Assembly: GCA_040902885.1 (NCBI GenBank)
Contig: JBBDWK010000096.1
Location: 1 to 64,000 of the forward strand
Direction: 5' to 3'
Origin: JBBDWK01 sp040902885
Lineage (GTDB): Bacteria; Acidobacteriota; Terriglobia; Bryobacterales; Bryobacteraceae
DNA: 64,000 nucleotides
The position numbers were made by a program, and so were the translations under genes. This document shows positions 1-7,523 of the stretch, in pieces; positions within the stretch are counted from its first letter, which is position 1, and each line of letters opens with the position of its first letter. The notes below the pieces were generated by a model that ran no database searches, was not told where the DNA came from, and saw only the letters and a list, made by a program, of their open reading frames with translations.

Positions 1-35
1 CGGGCGGACCTTCGCCATGACATAATCGGGAGCCA

Positions 36-1072
36 ATGTCTGTCCCAGGCTCCTCACCCGTCCCCGAAGAACTGCCGCCGCAGGCCGCCCTCCTGCACCT
101 CACCACCGGTCACTGGATCATGCACGGGATCTACGCCGTCGCCCAACTCGAGATCGCCGACCTGCTCCAGGAAGGACCTCGGACCATCGATGAATTGGCC
201 CGATCCGCAGTTGCGCATCCGCGGTCATTGCACCGGCTCCTCCGTGCGCTCGCCAGCGTCGGCATCTTCGCCGAACAGGAGGACGGCCGCTTTGCGCTCA
301 CGCCCATGGCCGACTGCCTCCGGTCCCACGTTCCGGGCTCGATGCGCGCCTGGGCGTTGCTGATGGGCCAACCCTGGGATTCCGCGGCGTGGGCCAGCCT
401 CGTCGATAGCGTCAAAACCGGCCGGACGGCGTTCGATAAGGTCCATGGAGTAGGCCTGTTCAACTACCTCGCGCAGCACCCGGACCACGAACGGCTGTTC
501 GGCCAAGCCATGACAAGCCCGTCGAGTAATCAGATCCCGAGCGTCCTGGCGGCATACGATTTCTCGGGTATTAGCACGTTGGTCGACGTCGCCGCGGGCA
601 TGGCGTCGTACTGGAGGCGATCCTCACCGCATACCCGGCCATGAAGGGTGTCGTCGCCGACCTGCCCGGCGTTCTAGAGGGCACGGGCCGCCGCTTTCAG
701 GCCTCTGGTCTTTCCAATCGGTGTGATACGGTCCTCACCAACTTCTTCGAATCCGTGCCCGCCAGCGGCGACGCCTACCTGATGAAGCACATCATCCACG
801 ACTGGGACGATGAGAGAGCGGCCAAGATCCTGCAGAACTGCCACCGGGCCATGGGGGGCCGCGGCAAACTGCTGCTGATCGAAATAGTGATCCCGCCCGG
901 CAACGGTCCCGATTTCGGCAAGTGGCTCGACATCGGCATGCTTGTCCTGACAGGTGGCCTCGAGCGCACCGCAGACGAGTACCGCGATCTCCTCGCCTCT
1001 GCCGGATTTCAGATGACCAGAATCGTCCCGACACAGTCTCCGGTCAGCGTGATTGAAGCCATCCCCGTCTGA
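36..1072 (+). pseudogene. SAM-dependent O-methyltransferase, split by a 1-nt frameshift
   Basis: Two frames together make one plant-type/ring-hydroxyl O-methyltransferase of about 345 residues, the usual family length. Frame one (36-644) carries the winged-helix dimerisation domain with a substrate-binding N-terminus and runs into SAM motif I (LVDVAAG), where it goes out of frame near position 600. Frame two (641-1072) resumes with AMKGVVADLPGV, then FFESVP, the LMKHIIHDWDDE motif and a normal C-terminus ending VIEAIPV. Inserting one base in the GGGCATGGC stretch restores LVDVAAGHG and joins the frames, so a single-base deletion explains the split. The start ATG at 36 follows GGGAG. Whether the lesion is natural or a sequencing error cannot be told here. 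The methylated substrate is unknown. Confidence 0.75.
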
Positions 1073-1121
1073 TCCTCCCGGTGGCATTGTCACGGTTCAG
1101 GTGTCAACGCCTTGTAACAGT

Positions 1122-1151
1122 TTGACTTTCCCCGCGCTCATATACTATCTT
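1122..1151 (+). promoter_or_regulatory. possible sigma-70-type promoter of the anti-sigma/STAS pair
   Basis: TTGACT (1122-1127) is followed after 18 bases by TATCTT (1146-1151); TATACT at 1141 overlaps the area. It sits 24-53 bases ahead of the ATG at 1175. The match is only partial and rests on eye inspection. Confidence 0.3.
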
Positions 1152-1174
1152 GTGCATTCAACCGCGCCGGGCGT

Positions 1175-1615
1175 ATGGAACAGAACACGGGGGGAGAGGC
1201 CCCAGCCGTAGAAAAGCTTTTGGACTCGACCCTCGAAAGCGTGGACAGCGCCGAATCCCTGGTGCTGGCCATCGCGCGGCAGGCGGGATTCCAGGAAGAC
1301 GCATTGGATCAGATTGCGATGGCCGTACGGGAGTGCGCCGTCAACGCCGTCGTCCATGGAAACCGCTACAGCGCCGCCAAGAAGGTCCGCCTTTCCGCCA
1401 GCAAGACGCAGGGGAGAATCACGGTAACCATATCCGACCAGGGTTCGGGATTTAATCCGGATGATGTGCCCGACCCGCTGGCCGAGGAGAACCTGCTTCG
1501 CACCTCGGGACGGGGCATCTTTCTGGTCCGCGCCTTCATGGACGAGTTCCGCGTCCGGCGCCTGGACCCCGAAGGCACGGAAGTAACTCTGGTAAAGTAT
1601 CTCGGGGCAAAGTAG
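1175..1615 (+). CDS. RsbW-like anti-sigma factor, serine protein kinase (HATPase)
   Basis: A 146-residue single-domain GHKL ATPase of the RsbW/SpoIIAB type. The N box is at residues 53-63 (E53, N57, HGN at 61-63), the G1 box DQGSGF at 88-93 and the G2 box SGRGIFL at 111-117, so ATP binding should be intact. Proteins of this family hold a sigma factor and phosphorylate a STAS antagonist on serine. The gene for such an antagonist follows 45 bases downstream, which supports a partner-switching pair. No sigma factor or PP2C phosphatase gene lies nearby, so the target is unknown. The ATG at 1175 is chosen as the first start after the possible promoter. Confidence 0.85.
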   Translation: MEQNTGGEAPAVEKLLDSTLESVDSAESLVLAIARQAGFQEDALDQIAMAVRECAVNAVVHGNRYSAAKKVRLSASKTQGRITVTISDQGSGFNPDDVPDPLAEENLLRTSGRGIFLVRAFMDEFRVRRLDPEGTEVTLVKYLGAK

Positions 1616-1660
1616 CCATCGGTTCGCACATATTCAAGTTCAAGCAGGAGGGCATCGAGA

Positions 1661-2005
1661 GTGAGCGTAAGTTTAACGACGCGGCAAGTGGGAGATGTGA
1701 CGGTGGTCGATCTGGCCGGCCGCATCACCCTGGGGGAAGGCTCCAGCGCTTTACGTGAGGCGCTGCGCGACCTGGTTTCGAAAGGACACAAGAAGGTTCT
1801 CTTGAACCTGGGCGAGGTCTCTTACATCGACAGCTCCGGTATCGGAGAGCTGGTTTCCGGCTTCACCACGGTCACCAATCAGGGCGGCCAGTTGAAGCTC
1901 CTGAATCTGACCAAACGGGTGAAGGATCTTCTTCAAATCACCAAACTGTACACGGTATTCGACGTCCACGACGACGAAGCGGCCGCCGTTCGCAGCTTCA
2001 GCTAG
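1661..2005 (+). CDS. STAS-domain anti-sigma factor antagonist
   Basis: A 114-residue SpoIIAA/RsbV-like STAS protein. The phosphorylation loop YIDSSGIGEL lies at residues 55-64, with Ser58/Ser59 as the predicted kinase target. In the known mechanism, the unphosphorylated form binds the anti-sigma kinase and releases sigma, and phosphorylation turns it off. The upstream HATPase gene is the likely partner. Translation starts at GTG 1661, about 8 bases after the purine-rich CAGGAGGGC. A GC-rich hairpin directly follows the stop. Confidence 0.9.
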   Translation: MSVSLTTRQVGDVTVVDLAGRITLGEGSSALREALRDLVSKGHKKVLLNLGEVSYIDSSGIGELVSGFTTVTNQGGQLKLLNLTKRVKDLLQITKLYTVFDVHDDEAAAVRSFS

Positions 2006-2021
2006 TCCAATCACGGCCCCG

Positions 2022-2045
2022 GGCCGGCGCCACCTAGCGCCGGCC
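2022..2045 (+). terminator. GC hairpin downstream of the STAS gene
   Basis: A perfect 9-bp stem (GGCCGGCGC / GCGCCGGCC) encloses the 6-base loop CACCTA, 17 bases after the STAS stop and between two convergent genes. There is no real T-run, so it may stop transcription weakly or protect 3' ends. Confidence 0.5.
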
Positions 2046-2075
2046 GGAGCGCCGCCTCCACCTTACGTTGTTTTG

Positions 2076-2465
2076 CTATTCAGACGTCGCATTCGCACGC
2101 AGAAAGGCGGCATATTCGCCTTCATCGAGCGTCCCAGCGGCCAGGCTTAGCACCGCCTGCGCCGCGGCCTCCTCACTGGCAATGAAGCGACAACCATTGA
2201 GTTCGAGGAGAAGTATTCCCACAACGAAACCTGTTCGCTTGTTGCCATCCACGAAGGGATGGTTGCGCACGATGCCCGTCGTACAGGCTGCTGCGAGGCC
2301 CATGATGCCGGGCGCCTCGGCGTAGGCAAAATGCTGCCGGGGCCGTGCGAGGGCTGATTTCAGCAAGTTCTCGTCCCTAACACCGGAGGCGCCGCCATGT
2401 GTGGCCAGCAGACGATCATGCAGGGTGACAGCATCCCGTTCGTCGATCCAGACCGGTTCCGTCAC
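2076..2465 (-). CDS. doc: Doc/Fic-family toxin (death-on-curing type)
   Basis: A 129-residue compact Fic-fold protein with the Doc version of the motif, HPFVDGNKRT, at residues 69-78. The histidine, aspartate and asparagine-lysine-arginine of the active site are all present. Doc toxins modify translation factors (P1 Doc phosphorylates EF-Tu). Length matches Doc rather than larger AMP-transferring Fic enzymes. It is encoded directly after an AbrB-like antitoxin with a 4-base ATGA overlap, the usual layout for translational coupling in toxin-antitoxin operons. Whether it phosphorylates or adenylylates cannot be decided from sequence. Confidence 0.9.
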   Translation of the reverse strand: MTEPVWIDERDAVTLHDRLLATHGGASGVRDENLLKSALARPRQHFAYAEAPGIMGLAAACTTGIVRNHPFVDGNKRTGFVVGILLLELNGCRFIASEEAAAQAVLSLAAGTLDEGEYAAFLRANATSE

Positions 2466-2692
2466 TTGGCAAGGACATGCAGGGTATTGCGGTAGCGGCT
2501 GATGATGTCCTCGGCCTTCTCCATTTTTTTCTCGAAGGCGGGATCGTAGGGCGAAAGCCGATAGCCGCCGTCCGGAGTCTCGGTCAGGAACAGCGGTTCG
2601 CCGTCTTTTGTCCGCAGACGGTGGATGACCTCCTTCGGCAGGACGACTCCCAGTGAGTTACCAAACTTGCGGACCTTGAGTTTTTCGACCAT
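2462..2692 (-). CDS. AbrB/MazE-family antitoxin of the doc locus
   Basis: A 76-residue protein beginning with a SpoVT/AbrB swapped-hairpin DNA-binding segment (KVRKFGNSLGVVLPKEV, residues 6-22) and ending in a helical tail of about 30 residues, likely the toxin-neutralising part. Classical P1 Doc pairs with Phd; pairing of Doc with an AbrB-type antitoxin is also found in other genomes. The start ATG at 2692 follows a strong AGGAGGA site. A perfect palindrome 18 bases further upstream is the probable autoregulatory operator. Confidence 0.88.
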   Translation of the reverse strand: MVEKLKVRKFGNSLGVVLPKEVIHRLRTKDGEPLFLTETPDGGYRLSPYDPAFEKKMEKAEDIISRYRNTLHVLAK

Positions 2693-2709
2693 CGCGATCC
2701 TCCTGCTGC

Positions 2710-2729
2710 GTTATTACTATTGTAATAAC
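2710..2729 (-). promoter_or_regulatory. palindromic operator of the Doc/AbrB toxin-antitoxin operon
   Basis: Perfect inverted repeat GTTATTAC-TATT-GTAATAAC with 8-base arms and a 4-base centre, strikingly A+T-rich in a G+C-rich region. On the minus strand it ends 17 bases before the antitoxin ATG, with the ribosome binding site between. AbrB/MazE antitoxins repress their own promoters at such sites, so this is the likely operator and overlaps the core promoter. Inferred from position and symmetry. Confidence 0.65.
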
Positions 2730-2773
2730 TTTCCGGGTATGCCAGCAAGTATGGTCATTATGGGGACTAAATC

Positions 2774-3187
2774 CTATGCCTTCGCCGACCGCGAAGATGG
2801 CCGAATTACGCCGTCGATGCTCCACGCGCCTGCTCCATGGGTCGCTATGAAGAGGAAAGCGAAGCAGTAGAGGACGGCCAGCTCGCCGCCGTTCTGCAGC
2901 GGCCACAACCCTCGCGGCGCGTGACCCATCAAATAGGCCACGGCCATCTCGCCGCTCGCGAGAAAAGCTGCGGGGCGGGTGAACAATCCGCACATTATCA
3001 GAAGGCCGAGCGTTAGCTCCAGCGCTCCGGCGACGCCAGGGAGGCTTGCCAGCGGTACGGTTGCACCCTGGCCGTCAATACCGCCGAACATTCCAAAAAG
3101 TTTCTGTAGGCCGTGACTTAAAAACAGCAATCCGAAGACGGCTCGAAATAGCGCGTAGGCAACGGGCGAATAGCGTTCCGGAATCAT
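2774..3187 (-). CDS. DoxX-family membrane protein
   Basis: A 137-residue inner-membrane protein with about four hydrophobic helices and the DoxX opening FRAVFGLLFLSHGLQKLFG. Members occur in respiratory or redox-stress settings, and the biochemical role here is unknown. I place the start at 3187 (MIPERYSP) because GGGAGGAG lies just upstream; an in-frame start at 3232 would add 15 unlikely polar residues. It is transcribed divergently from the TPR gene at 3235. Confidence 0.85.
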   Translation of the reverse strand: MIPERYSPVAYALFRAVFGLLFLSHGLQKLFGMFGGIDGQGATVPLASLPGVAGALELTLGLLIMCGLFTRPAAFLASGEMAVAYLMGHAPRGLWPLQNGGELAVLYCFAFLFIATHGAGAWSIDGVIRPSSRSAKA

Positions 3188-3234
3188 GTACTCCTCCCGC
3201 CTCATGATAAACTGATAGAGAGTTCCCCGCATTT

Positions 3235-3936
3235 ATGGCCCGTATCAGCCGAAAAGACCTCAAGACCGACAAGTTTGCCGTTGAAGTCGGCCACACCGTG
3301 GAGTTTGTCGCTGCGCATCGCAGCCAGGTTGTGCTCTACGGCGCGATCGCACTCGTAGTGGTTCTCCTCGGCGCCGGTCTTTACTACTACCGGCAGCGGC
3401 AGGAGGCGGCGCGGCACGTGGAGCTTGCCAAAGGATTGCGCGTGATGAGCGCGCCCGTCGGTCAGGACGCCGGTCCCGGCCAATTCAGCTTTCCTACCGA
3501 AGAGGCCAGAAATCGGGAAGCCGCCAAGGTCTTCAACGAGATGGTCGCTCGCCACTCGGGCTCCGATTCGGCCGTGCTGGCCCGCTACCACCTGGCTGGA
3601 ATCGCCGCCGATGCCGGCAAGATCGCGGACGCGGAGAAGGAATTCAAAGCGGTCGCCGAATCCGGCAACAGGAAGTATGCTTCCCTGGCCAAGCTGGCTC
3701 TCTCGGATATCTACTTTTCGGCCGGGAAGACGGCCGAAGCGGAAAAGTTTCTTCGCGATCTGATAGCCGAGCCCACCACGTTCGTTTCCAAGGAGCAGGC
3801 CACCATCGCGCTCGCCCGGGGCATTGGGAAGGCCAAGCCCGATGAAGCGCGCAAGTTGCTGGAGCCGCTCCGCACGGAGAGCAGCGCCGTGAGCCGCACT
3901 TCGGTCACCGCCCTGGGCGAACTGGCCAATCAGTAA
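3235..3936 (+). CDS. membrane-anchored TPR protein, YfgM-like
   Basis: A 233-residue protein: a basic cytoplasmic N-terminus, one membrane helix at about residues 31-52, then alanine-rich helical repeats of TPR type from about residue 75 to the end. The arrangement matches the YfgM/tetratricopeptide 21 family, inner-membrane proteins whose periplasmic TPR domain works with translocation or chaperone partners. The gene precedes the dGTPase gene by 10 bases and is probably co-transcribed with it. The exact partner is unknown. Confidence 0.75.
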   Translation: MARISRKDLKTDKFAVEVGHTVEFVAAHRSQVVLYGAIALVVVLLGAGLYYYRQRQEAARHVELAKGLRVMSAPVGQDAGPGQFSFPTEEARNREAAKVFNEMVARHSGSDSAVLARYHLAGIAADAGKIADAEKEFKAVAESGNRKYASLAKLALSDIYFSAGKTAEAEKFLRDLIAEPTTFVSKEQATIALARGIGKAKPDEARKLLEPLRTESSAVSRTSVTALGELANQ

Positions 3937-3946
3937 ACCACTGGGA

Positions 3947-5089
3947 ATGCTTCCTCACCTCCGGTTTCCGGTAGCCAGCAGCCGGGGGCGCCGCTATCCG
4001 GAACCGGAGCATCCATACCGCAATCCATTTCAGCGCGACCGCGACCGGGTCATCCACGCGCGCGCCTTCAGGCGGCTGGAAGCCAAGACCCAGGTTTTCA
4101 CACCCGGCCTTTCGGATCATTTCCGCAACCGTCTCACGCATACCATAGAGGTTTCGCAGATCGCGCGCACGGCAGCGTCCCTGCTGGGTCTCGACGAGGA
4201 TCTTACCGAAGCCCTGGCGCTCGCTCACGACGTGGGTCACCCGCCTTTCGCGCACGCCGGCGAGGACGAGCTCAACCGCCAGATGGGCCGCTTCGGCGAG
4301 CGCTTCGATCACAATATTCAGGCGTTGCGGATCGTAGAACGGCTCGAGCAGCGCTACGCGCGTTTCCCCGGTTTGAACCTCACCTTCGAAGTACGCGAAG
4401 GTATGGCCAAGCATTCGCGCGACTTCGAGGCGGGAGAGTTTCCGGAGCTGGACGAGTACCTTCCCGGATTGCGTCCGCCGCTGGAAGCGCAGTTGATAGA
4501 CCCCGCCGACGAGATCGCATATAACACGGCGGACCTCGACGACGGCTTCTCGGCCGGAATGTTCTCCCTAATTGAGATCGCGGACGCGGTTCCCGTCTAC
4601 GCCGAACTGTATGAGTCCGTGGAGATGCAGTTCCCGGGAGCTTCCGAGCGCGAGCGGTTCCAGGAGTCCCTCCGCCAGCTGATTGACAGCCTGGTGTCCG
4701 GGTTGATGGAAGGCACGCTCGAAGCCGCCCGTTCGTCCGGCGTTCGCGATATCGAGGAAGTGCGCCGCCACGCCCCCCGCCTGGTGGACTACACCGGCGA
4801 GGCGCGCTCCACCAGTCTCCGCCTGAAGGAATTCCTGAATCGCAAAGTCTACTCCTCCGCGCTGCTGCTCGAAGACCGCCACCGTTCGACCGGCCGAATT
4901 GCGGAGCTTTTCGAGTTCTTCCTCGCCCATCCCAACCGCCTGCCCGAGCCGTACTCGGCGGCGGGAACACCCGCCCTTCCCCGCACCGTCTGCGATTACA
5001 TCGCCGGGATGACGGACTCTTTCTTCGACCGCACCTACTCCTCTCTGCTCGAGACAAAGCTGGAAAGTTCGGCCGTCCGGACGCCGTAA
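3947..5089 (+). CDS. dgt: deoxyguanosinetriphosphate triphosphohydrolase-like HD protein
   Basis: A 380-residue cytoplasmic HD-domain dNTP triphosphohydrolase, which hydrolyses dNTPs to nucleoside and triphosphate. Visible motifs: RRLEAKTQVF (42-51), the first metal histidine in RLTHT (H65), the HD pair H94-D95 inside ALAHDVGHPPFAHAGE, and the second aspartate region LIDPADEIAYNTADLDDG. The length fits the shorter dGTPase-like subfamily rather than the 505-residue E. coli enzyme, so the preferred nucleotide is uncertain. Its last 55 bases overlap a convincing small gene on the other strand. Confidence 0.92.
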   Translation: MLPHLRFPVASSRGRRYPEPEHPYRNPFQRDRDRVIHARAFRRLEAKTQVFTPGLSDHFRNRLTHTIEVSQIARTAASLLGLDEDLTEALALAHDVGHPPFAHAGEDELNRQMGRFGERFDHNIQALRIVERLEQRYARFPGLNLTFEVREGMAKHSRDFEAGEFPELDEYLPGLRPPLEAQLIDPADEIAYNTADLDDGFSAGMFSLIEIADAVPVYAELYESVEMQFPGASERERFQESLRQLIDSLVSGLMEGTLEAARSSGVRDIEEVRRHAPRLVDYTGEARSTSLRLKEFLNRKVYSSALLLEDRHRSTGRIAELFEFFLAHPNRLPEPYSAAGTPALPRTVCDYIAGMTDSFFDRTYSSLLETKLESSAVRTP

Positions 5090-5190
5090 ACCTTGGAAAT
5101 CTGGCGGCAGACCTCCCTTGCGAGGGCCTCGGGAGTATCCTCCGGATCGTGCTCCACTTCCACTCTGATGAACAGCGTGCTCACGGCCAT
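5035..5190 (-). CDS. small conserved-looking hypothetical protein (51 aa), antisense to the dgt 3' end
   Basis: Reading the minus strand from ATG 5190 gives 51 residues starting MAVSTLFIRVEVEHD and ending SSFVSSREE before TAG. The first 101 bases lie in otherwise empty DNA between dgt and the Cys-rich gene, and CTGGAGAA stands just before the ATG. The composition is that of a real soluble alpha/beta protein. It overlaps dgt tail to tail by 55 bases. No function can be assigned. Confidence 0.55.
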   Translation of the reverse strand: MAVSTLFIRVEVEHDPEDTPEALAREVCRQISKVYGVRTAELSSFVSSREE

Positions 5191-5222
5191 TTCTCCAGTA
5201 TTACAGCAGGTATACTGAAAAA

Positions 5223-5861
5223 ATGGCCTGCAGACTGTGTGAAACCCGGAAGCCGAGGCGCTTCTGCCCCGGCGTCGGCGGGGATATCTGCTCGCTTTGC
5301 TGCGGCATGGAGCGTGAAGTGACGGTGGACTGCCCTCTGGACTGCGAATACCTGGTGGAAGCGCACGTCCACGAGCGCACCCCTCCGGTCGAGCCGGACA
5401 AATTTCCCAATCGCGATGTCCCGGTGACGACGGAATTCATCCGCGCGAACGGCGAGACGCTCCAGTTCCTGGGCACGGTTGTAATGGCGGCGGCGCTCGA
5501 ATCCGGCTCCGCCGTGGATTTCGATATCCGCGATGCGCTCGAATCGCTCGTCAAGACTTACAAGACCCTCCAGACGGGGCTGTACTACGAAAGCCGGCCC
5601 AACGGCCCGGTTGCCGCGCACATTTTCGGGCGGGTCCAGCAGGCAGTCGAGCAGATGCGGATCGACGAGCGGCAGCGCCACGGCATGTCGAGACTGCGGG
5701 ATTCCGACGTGCTGGGCGTTCTGGCGTTCCTGCAGCGTTTGGAGATCGACCGCAACAATGGGCGCCGCCGCGGCCGGGCTTTCCTGGACTTCCTGCGCCA
5801 GCAGCTTGAAGGCGCCACGGAGCCGGCTCCCAATCAAGCGCCTTCCCTGATCGTTCCATAA
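5223..5861 (+). CDS. cysteine-rich N-terminus protein of unknown function
   Basis: A 212-residue cytoplasmic protein. The first 41 residues hold eight cysteines (3, 6, 15, 23, 26, 27, 37, 41), followed by histidines at 48 and 50, a pattern expected for one or two structural zinc sites. Residues 65-150 form a helical core (ALESLVKTYKTL, HIFGRVQQAVEQ), and the C-terminus is basic then proline-rich. I recognise this as a conserved type in acidobacteria but know no function. It starts 32 bases from the divergent small gene. Confidence 0.75.
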   Translation: MACRLCETRKPRRFCPGVGGDICSLCCGMEREVTVDCPLDCEYLVEAHVHERTPPVEPDKFPNRDVPVTTEFIRANGETLQFLGTVVMAAALESGSAVDFDIRDALESLVKTYKTLQTGLYYESRPNGPVAAHIFGRVQQAVEQMRIDERQRHGMSRLRDSDVLGVLAFLQRLEIDRNNGRRRGRAFLDFLRQQLEGATEPAPNQAPSLIVP

Positions 5862-5876
5862 CCAGACAGCGAATTT

Positions 5877-5942
5877 AACCGCAGAGGCGCGGAGAAAAGC
5901 ATTATCGAATTAGGTTTCTCTGCGCCTCAGCATCTCTGCGGT
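5877..5942. repeat. dispersed palindromic repeat, copy 1
   Basis: Imperfect inverted repeat: left arm ACCGCAGAGGCGCGGAGAAA (5878-5897), right arm (5915-5942) reading TTTCTCTGCGCCTCAGCATCTCTGCGGT. The right arm carries an 8-base insertion relative to the left. A related element lies at 34808-34870, so this is a family and not a one-off terminator. It occupies the gap between the Cys-rich gene and the CBS gene. Confidence 0.7.
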
Positions 5943-6035
5943 CGCAATCGAAAGCCTGGAAATCCTGCCGAATCGCGACAACCGGGGTTATGCTATGTTA
6001 CAGGTGTCAATTTTCGACCGGGGAGGAGTGTCGGC

Positions 6036-6464
6036 ATGTCACGTGTGCAAGAGATTCTCCGGGACCGTAAGCTATTTTCGGTTCAGGCCGCGCAGACGGT
6101 CGCGGAGGTTGCCCGCCGGATGGCGGACCTGAAGATCGGCGCAATCCTGGTTCTTGAACGCGACGAATTGCGCGGCGTGTTCAGCGAGCGCGATCTGATG
6201 ACCCGCGTGGTGCTGGAAGGGCGCGAGCCGGCCCGGACGCCCGTCGCGGAAGTCATGACCACCAACATCGCAACCATCCACGAAGAGGCTACCCTGGAAG
6301 CAGCCATGGAAAGTATGCAAACCCGGGGCTGCCGCCATCTGCCCGTGATGCGGGACGGACGGGTTGTGGGTTTCCTTTCGATGCGCGACCTGATGAACTA
6401 CGAGCTGGCGCGCAAGAGCGAGGAGCTATCGCAGATGCGCGCCTATATCAGCGGCGCTTCATGA
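6036..6464 (+). CDS. tandem CBS-domain protein
   Basis: A 142-residue protein made almost entirely of a CBS pair (about residues 8-60 and 72-126). The first ends with LRGVFSERDLMTRVV and the second with RVVGFLSMRDLMNYEL, the usual strand-helix pattern of nucleotide-binding Bateman modules. Stand-alone CBS proteins sense adenine nucleotides and act on partners that sequence does not reveal. The start follows a strong GGGGAGGAG. The stop overlaps the next gene by 4 bases, so the two are co-translated. Confidence 0.88.
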   Translation: MSRVQEILRDRKLFSVQAAQTVAEVARRMADLKIGAILVLERDELRGVFSERDLMTRVVLEGREPARTPVAEVMTTNIATIHEEATLEAAMESMQTRGCRHLPVMRDGRVVGFLSMRDLMNYELARKSEELSQMRAYISGAS

Positions 6465-6820
6465 CCGGGATCGTCGTCTTCGCCCACGGATCGAGCGTCG
6501 GCTCAGCCAACGAGGCTGTCCGCAATGTGGTGAAGGAGACGTTCCCGAAGGATCTGGTGGAAGCGGCCTTTCTCGAGCAGGGGCAACCCGATCTGCGCGG
6601 GGCGGTCGATCGTCTGCTGGCTCGCGGCGCCTCCCGCGTTCTGATCATTCCGTATTTTTTGACGCTCGGCCTGCACCTGCAGCGCGACCTTCCGCGAATC
6701 GTGGCGGAACTCTCCGGCATCCATAAAAATATGGAGATTCAAGTGACGCCCCCGCTCGACGGCCATCCCGCGCTTTCGCAAATCCTTCTCGACCGGGCGC
6801 GCGAAGCAGGTGTCGTCTAA
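6461..6820 (+). CDS. CbiX/SirB-type sirohydrochlorin chelatase
   Basis: A 119-residue short chelatase-fold protein. The HGS motif at residues 9-11 contains the first catalytic histidine, and the LTLGLHLQRDLP stretch near residue 73 the second. Such short CbiX proteins insert Fe or Co into sirohydrochlorin for siroheme or cobalamin synthesis and act as homodimers. No other tetrapyrrole gene is in the window, so metal and pathway are open. ATGA overlap with the CBS gene and 11-base overlap with the following flavoprotein gene indicate one operon. Confidence 0.85.
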   Translation: MTGIVVFAHGSSVGSANEAVRNVVKETFPKDLVEAAFLEQGQPDLRGAVDRLLARGASRVLIIPYFLTLGLHLQRDLPRIVAELSGIHKNMEIQVTPPLDGHPALSQILLDRAREAGVV

Positions 6821-7520
6821 CGTGATCTTTTCGCGTGCGATTCTCCTGGAGTCCCGGGAGATCGCCCCCGATATCCGTCATTTCATCTTCGAAGCGCCGG
6901 AGGTCGAGGAGTTCCCGTTCGTGCCGGGGCAGTTCGTCTCTCTCTCCACCGACCTGCATGGAAGACGGATCACACGCGCCTACTCGCTCGCCTCCACGCC
7001 TGCCGGCAACCGCTTCGAGCTTTGCCTGAACCGTGTGGAGGATGGAGTCTTCTCGCCGCATCTCTTCGAGATGCACCCCGGCGAAACAGTGGACGCCAAG
7101 GGACCCTACGGAGCCTTTGTATTCCGTAGTCCGGTAAACGACTCCGTGCTCGTCGCCGCCGGGACGGGCGTCGCGCCGTTTCGCGGCATGCTGGCGTCGC
7201 GGCTTGCCATCGATGACGAACACCGCTTCACTCTGCTCTTCGGCGTCCGCCACGAGTACGGGCTGCTCTACCGCGACGAATTCGAGGAGCTGGCCGCGAA
7301 GCATGCCAACTTCCGCTTCTGGCCCACGCTTACCCGCCCGGAACCGGGCTGGACCGGCCGAACCGGGCGCGTGCAGCAGCATCTCGACGAAGCTCTCGGC
7401 GGACGCGCGGATATCGACGTCTACATCTGCGGCTTGAAAGCCATGGTGGACGATGTGCGCGCGATCCTGAAAGCCAAAGGCTTCGAGCGCAGGCACATCG
7501 TTTACGAGAAGTATGACTGA
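6810..7520 (+). CDS. FAD/NAD(P)H oxidoreductase of the ferredoxin-reductase family
   Basis: A 236-residue FNR-fold flavoprotein. The FAD-binding beta barrel ends in the RAYSLAST motif (56-63), and the NAD(P) domain has the glycine-rich VAAGTGVAPFRGML segment near residues 112-125 and a C-terminal aromatic (VYEKYD). There is no ferredoxin domain, so electrons pass to a separate partner. It starts inside the chelatase gene, at GTG 6810 or GTG 6822. Company with CbiX suggests a reductant supply for tetrapyrrole or sulfite metabolism, but this is inference. Confidence 0.85.
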   Translation: MSSNVIFSRAILLESREIAPDIRHFIFEAPEVEEFPFVPGQFVSLSTDLHGRRITRAYSLASTPAGNRFELCLNRVEDGVFSPHLFEMHPGETVDAKGPYGAFVFRSPVNDSVLVAAGTGVAPFRGMLASRLAIDDEHRFTLLFGVRHEYGLLYRDEFEELAAKHANFRFWPTLTRPEPGWTGRTGRVQQHLDEALGGRADIDVYICGLKAMVDDVRAILKAKGFERRHIVYEKYD

Positions 7521-7523
7521 CCC

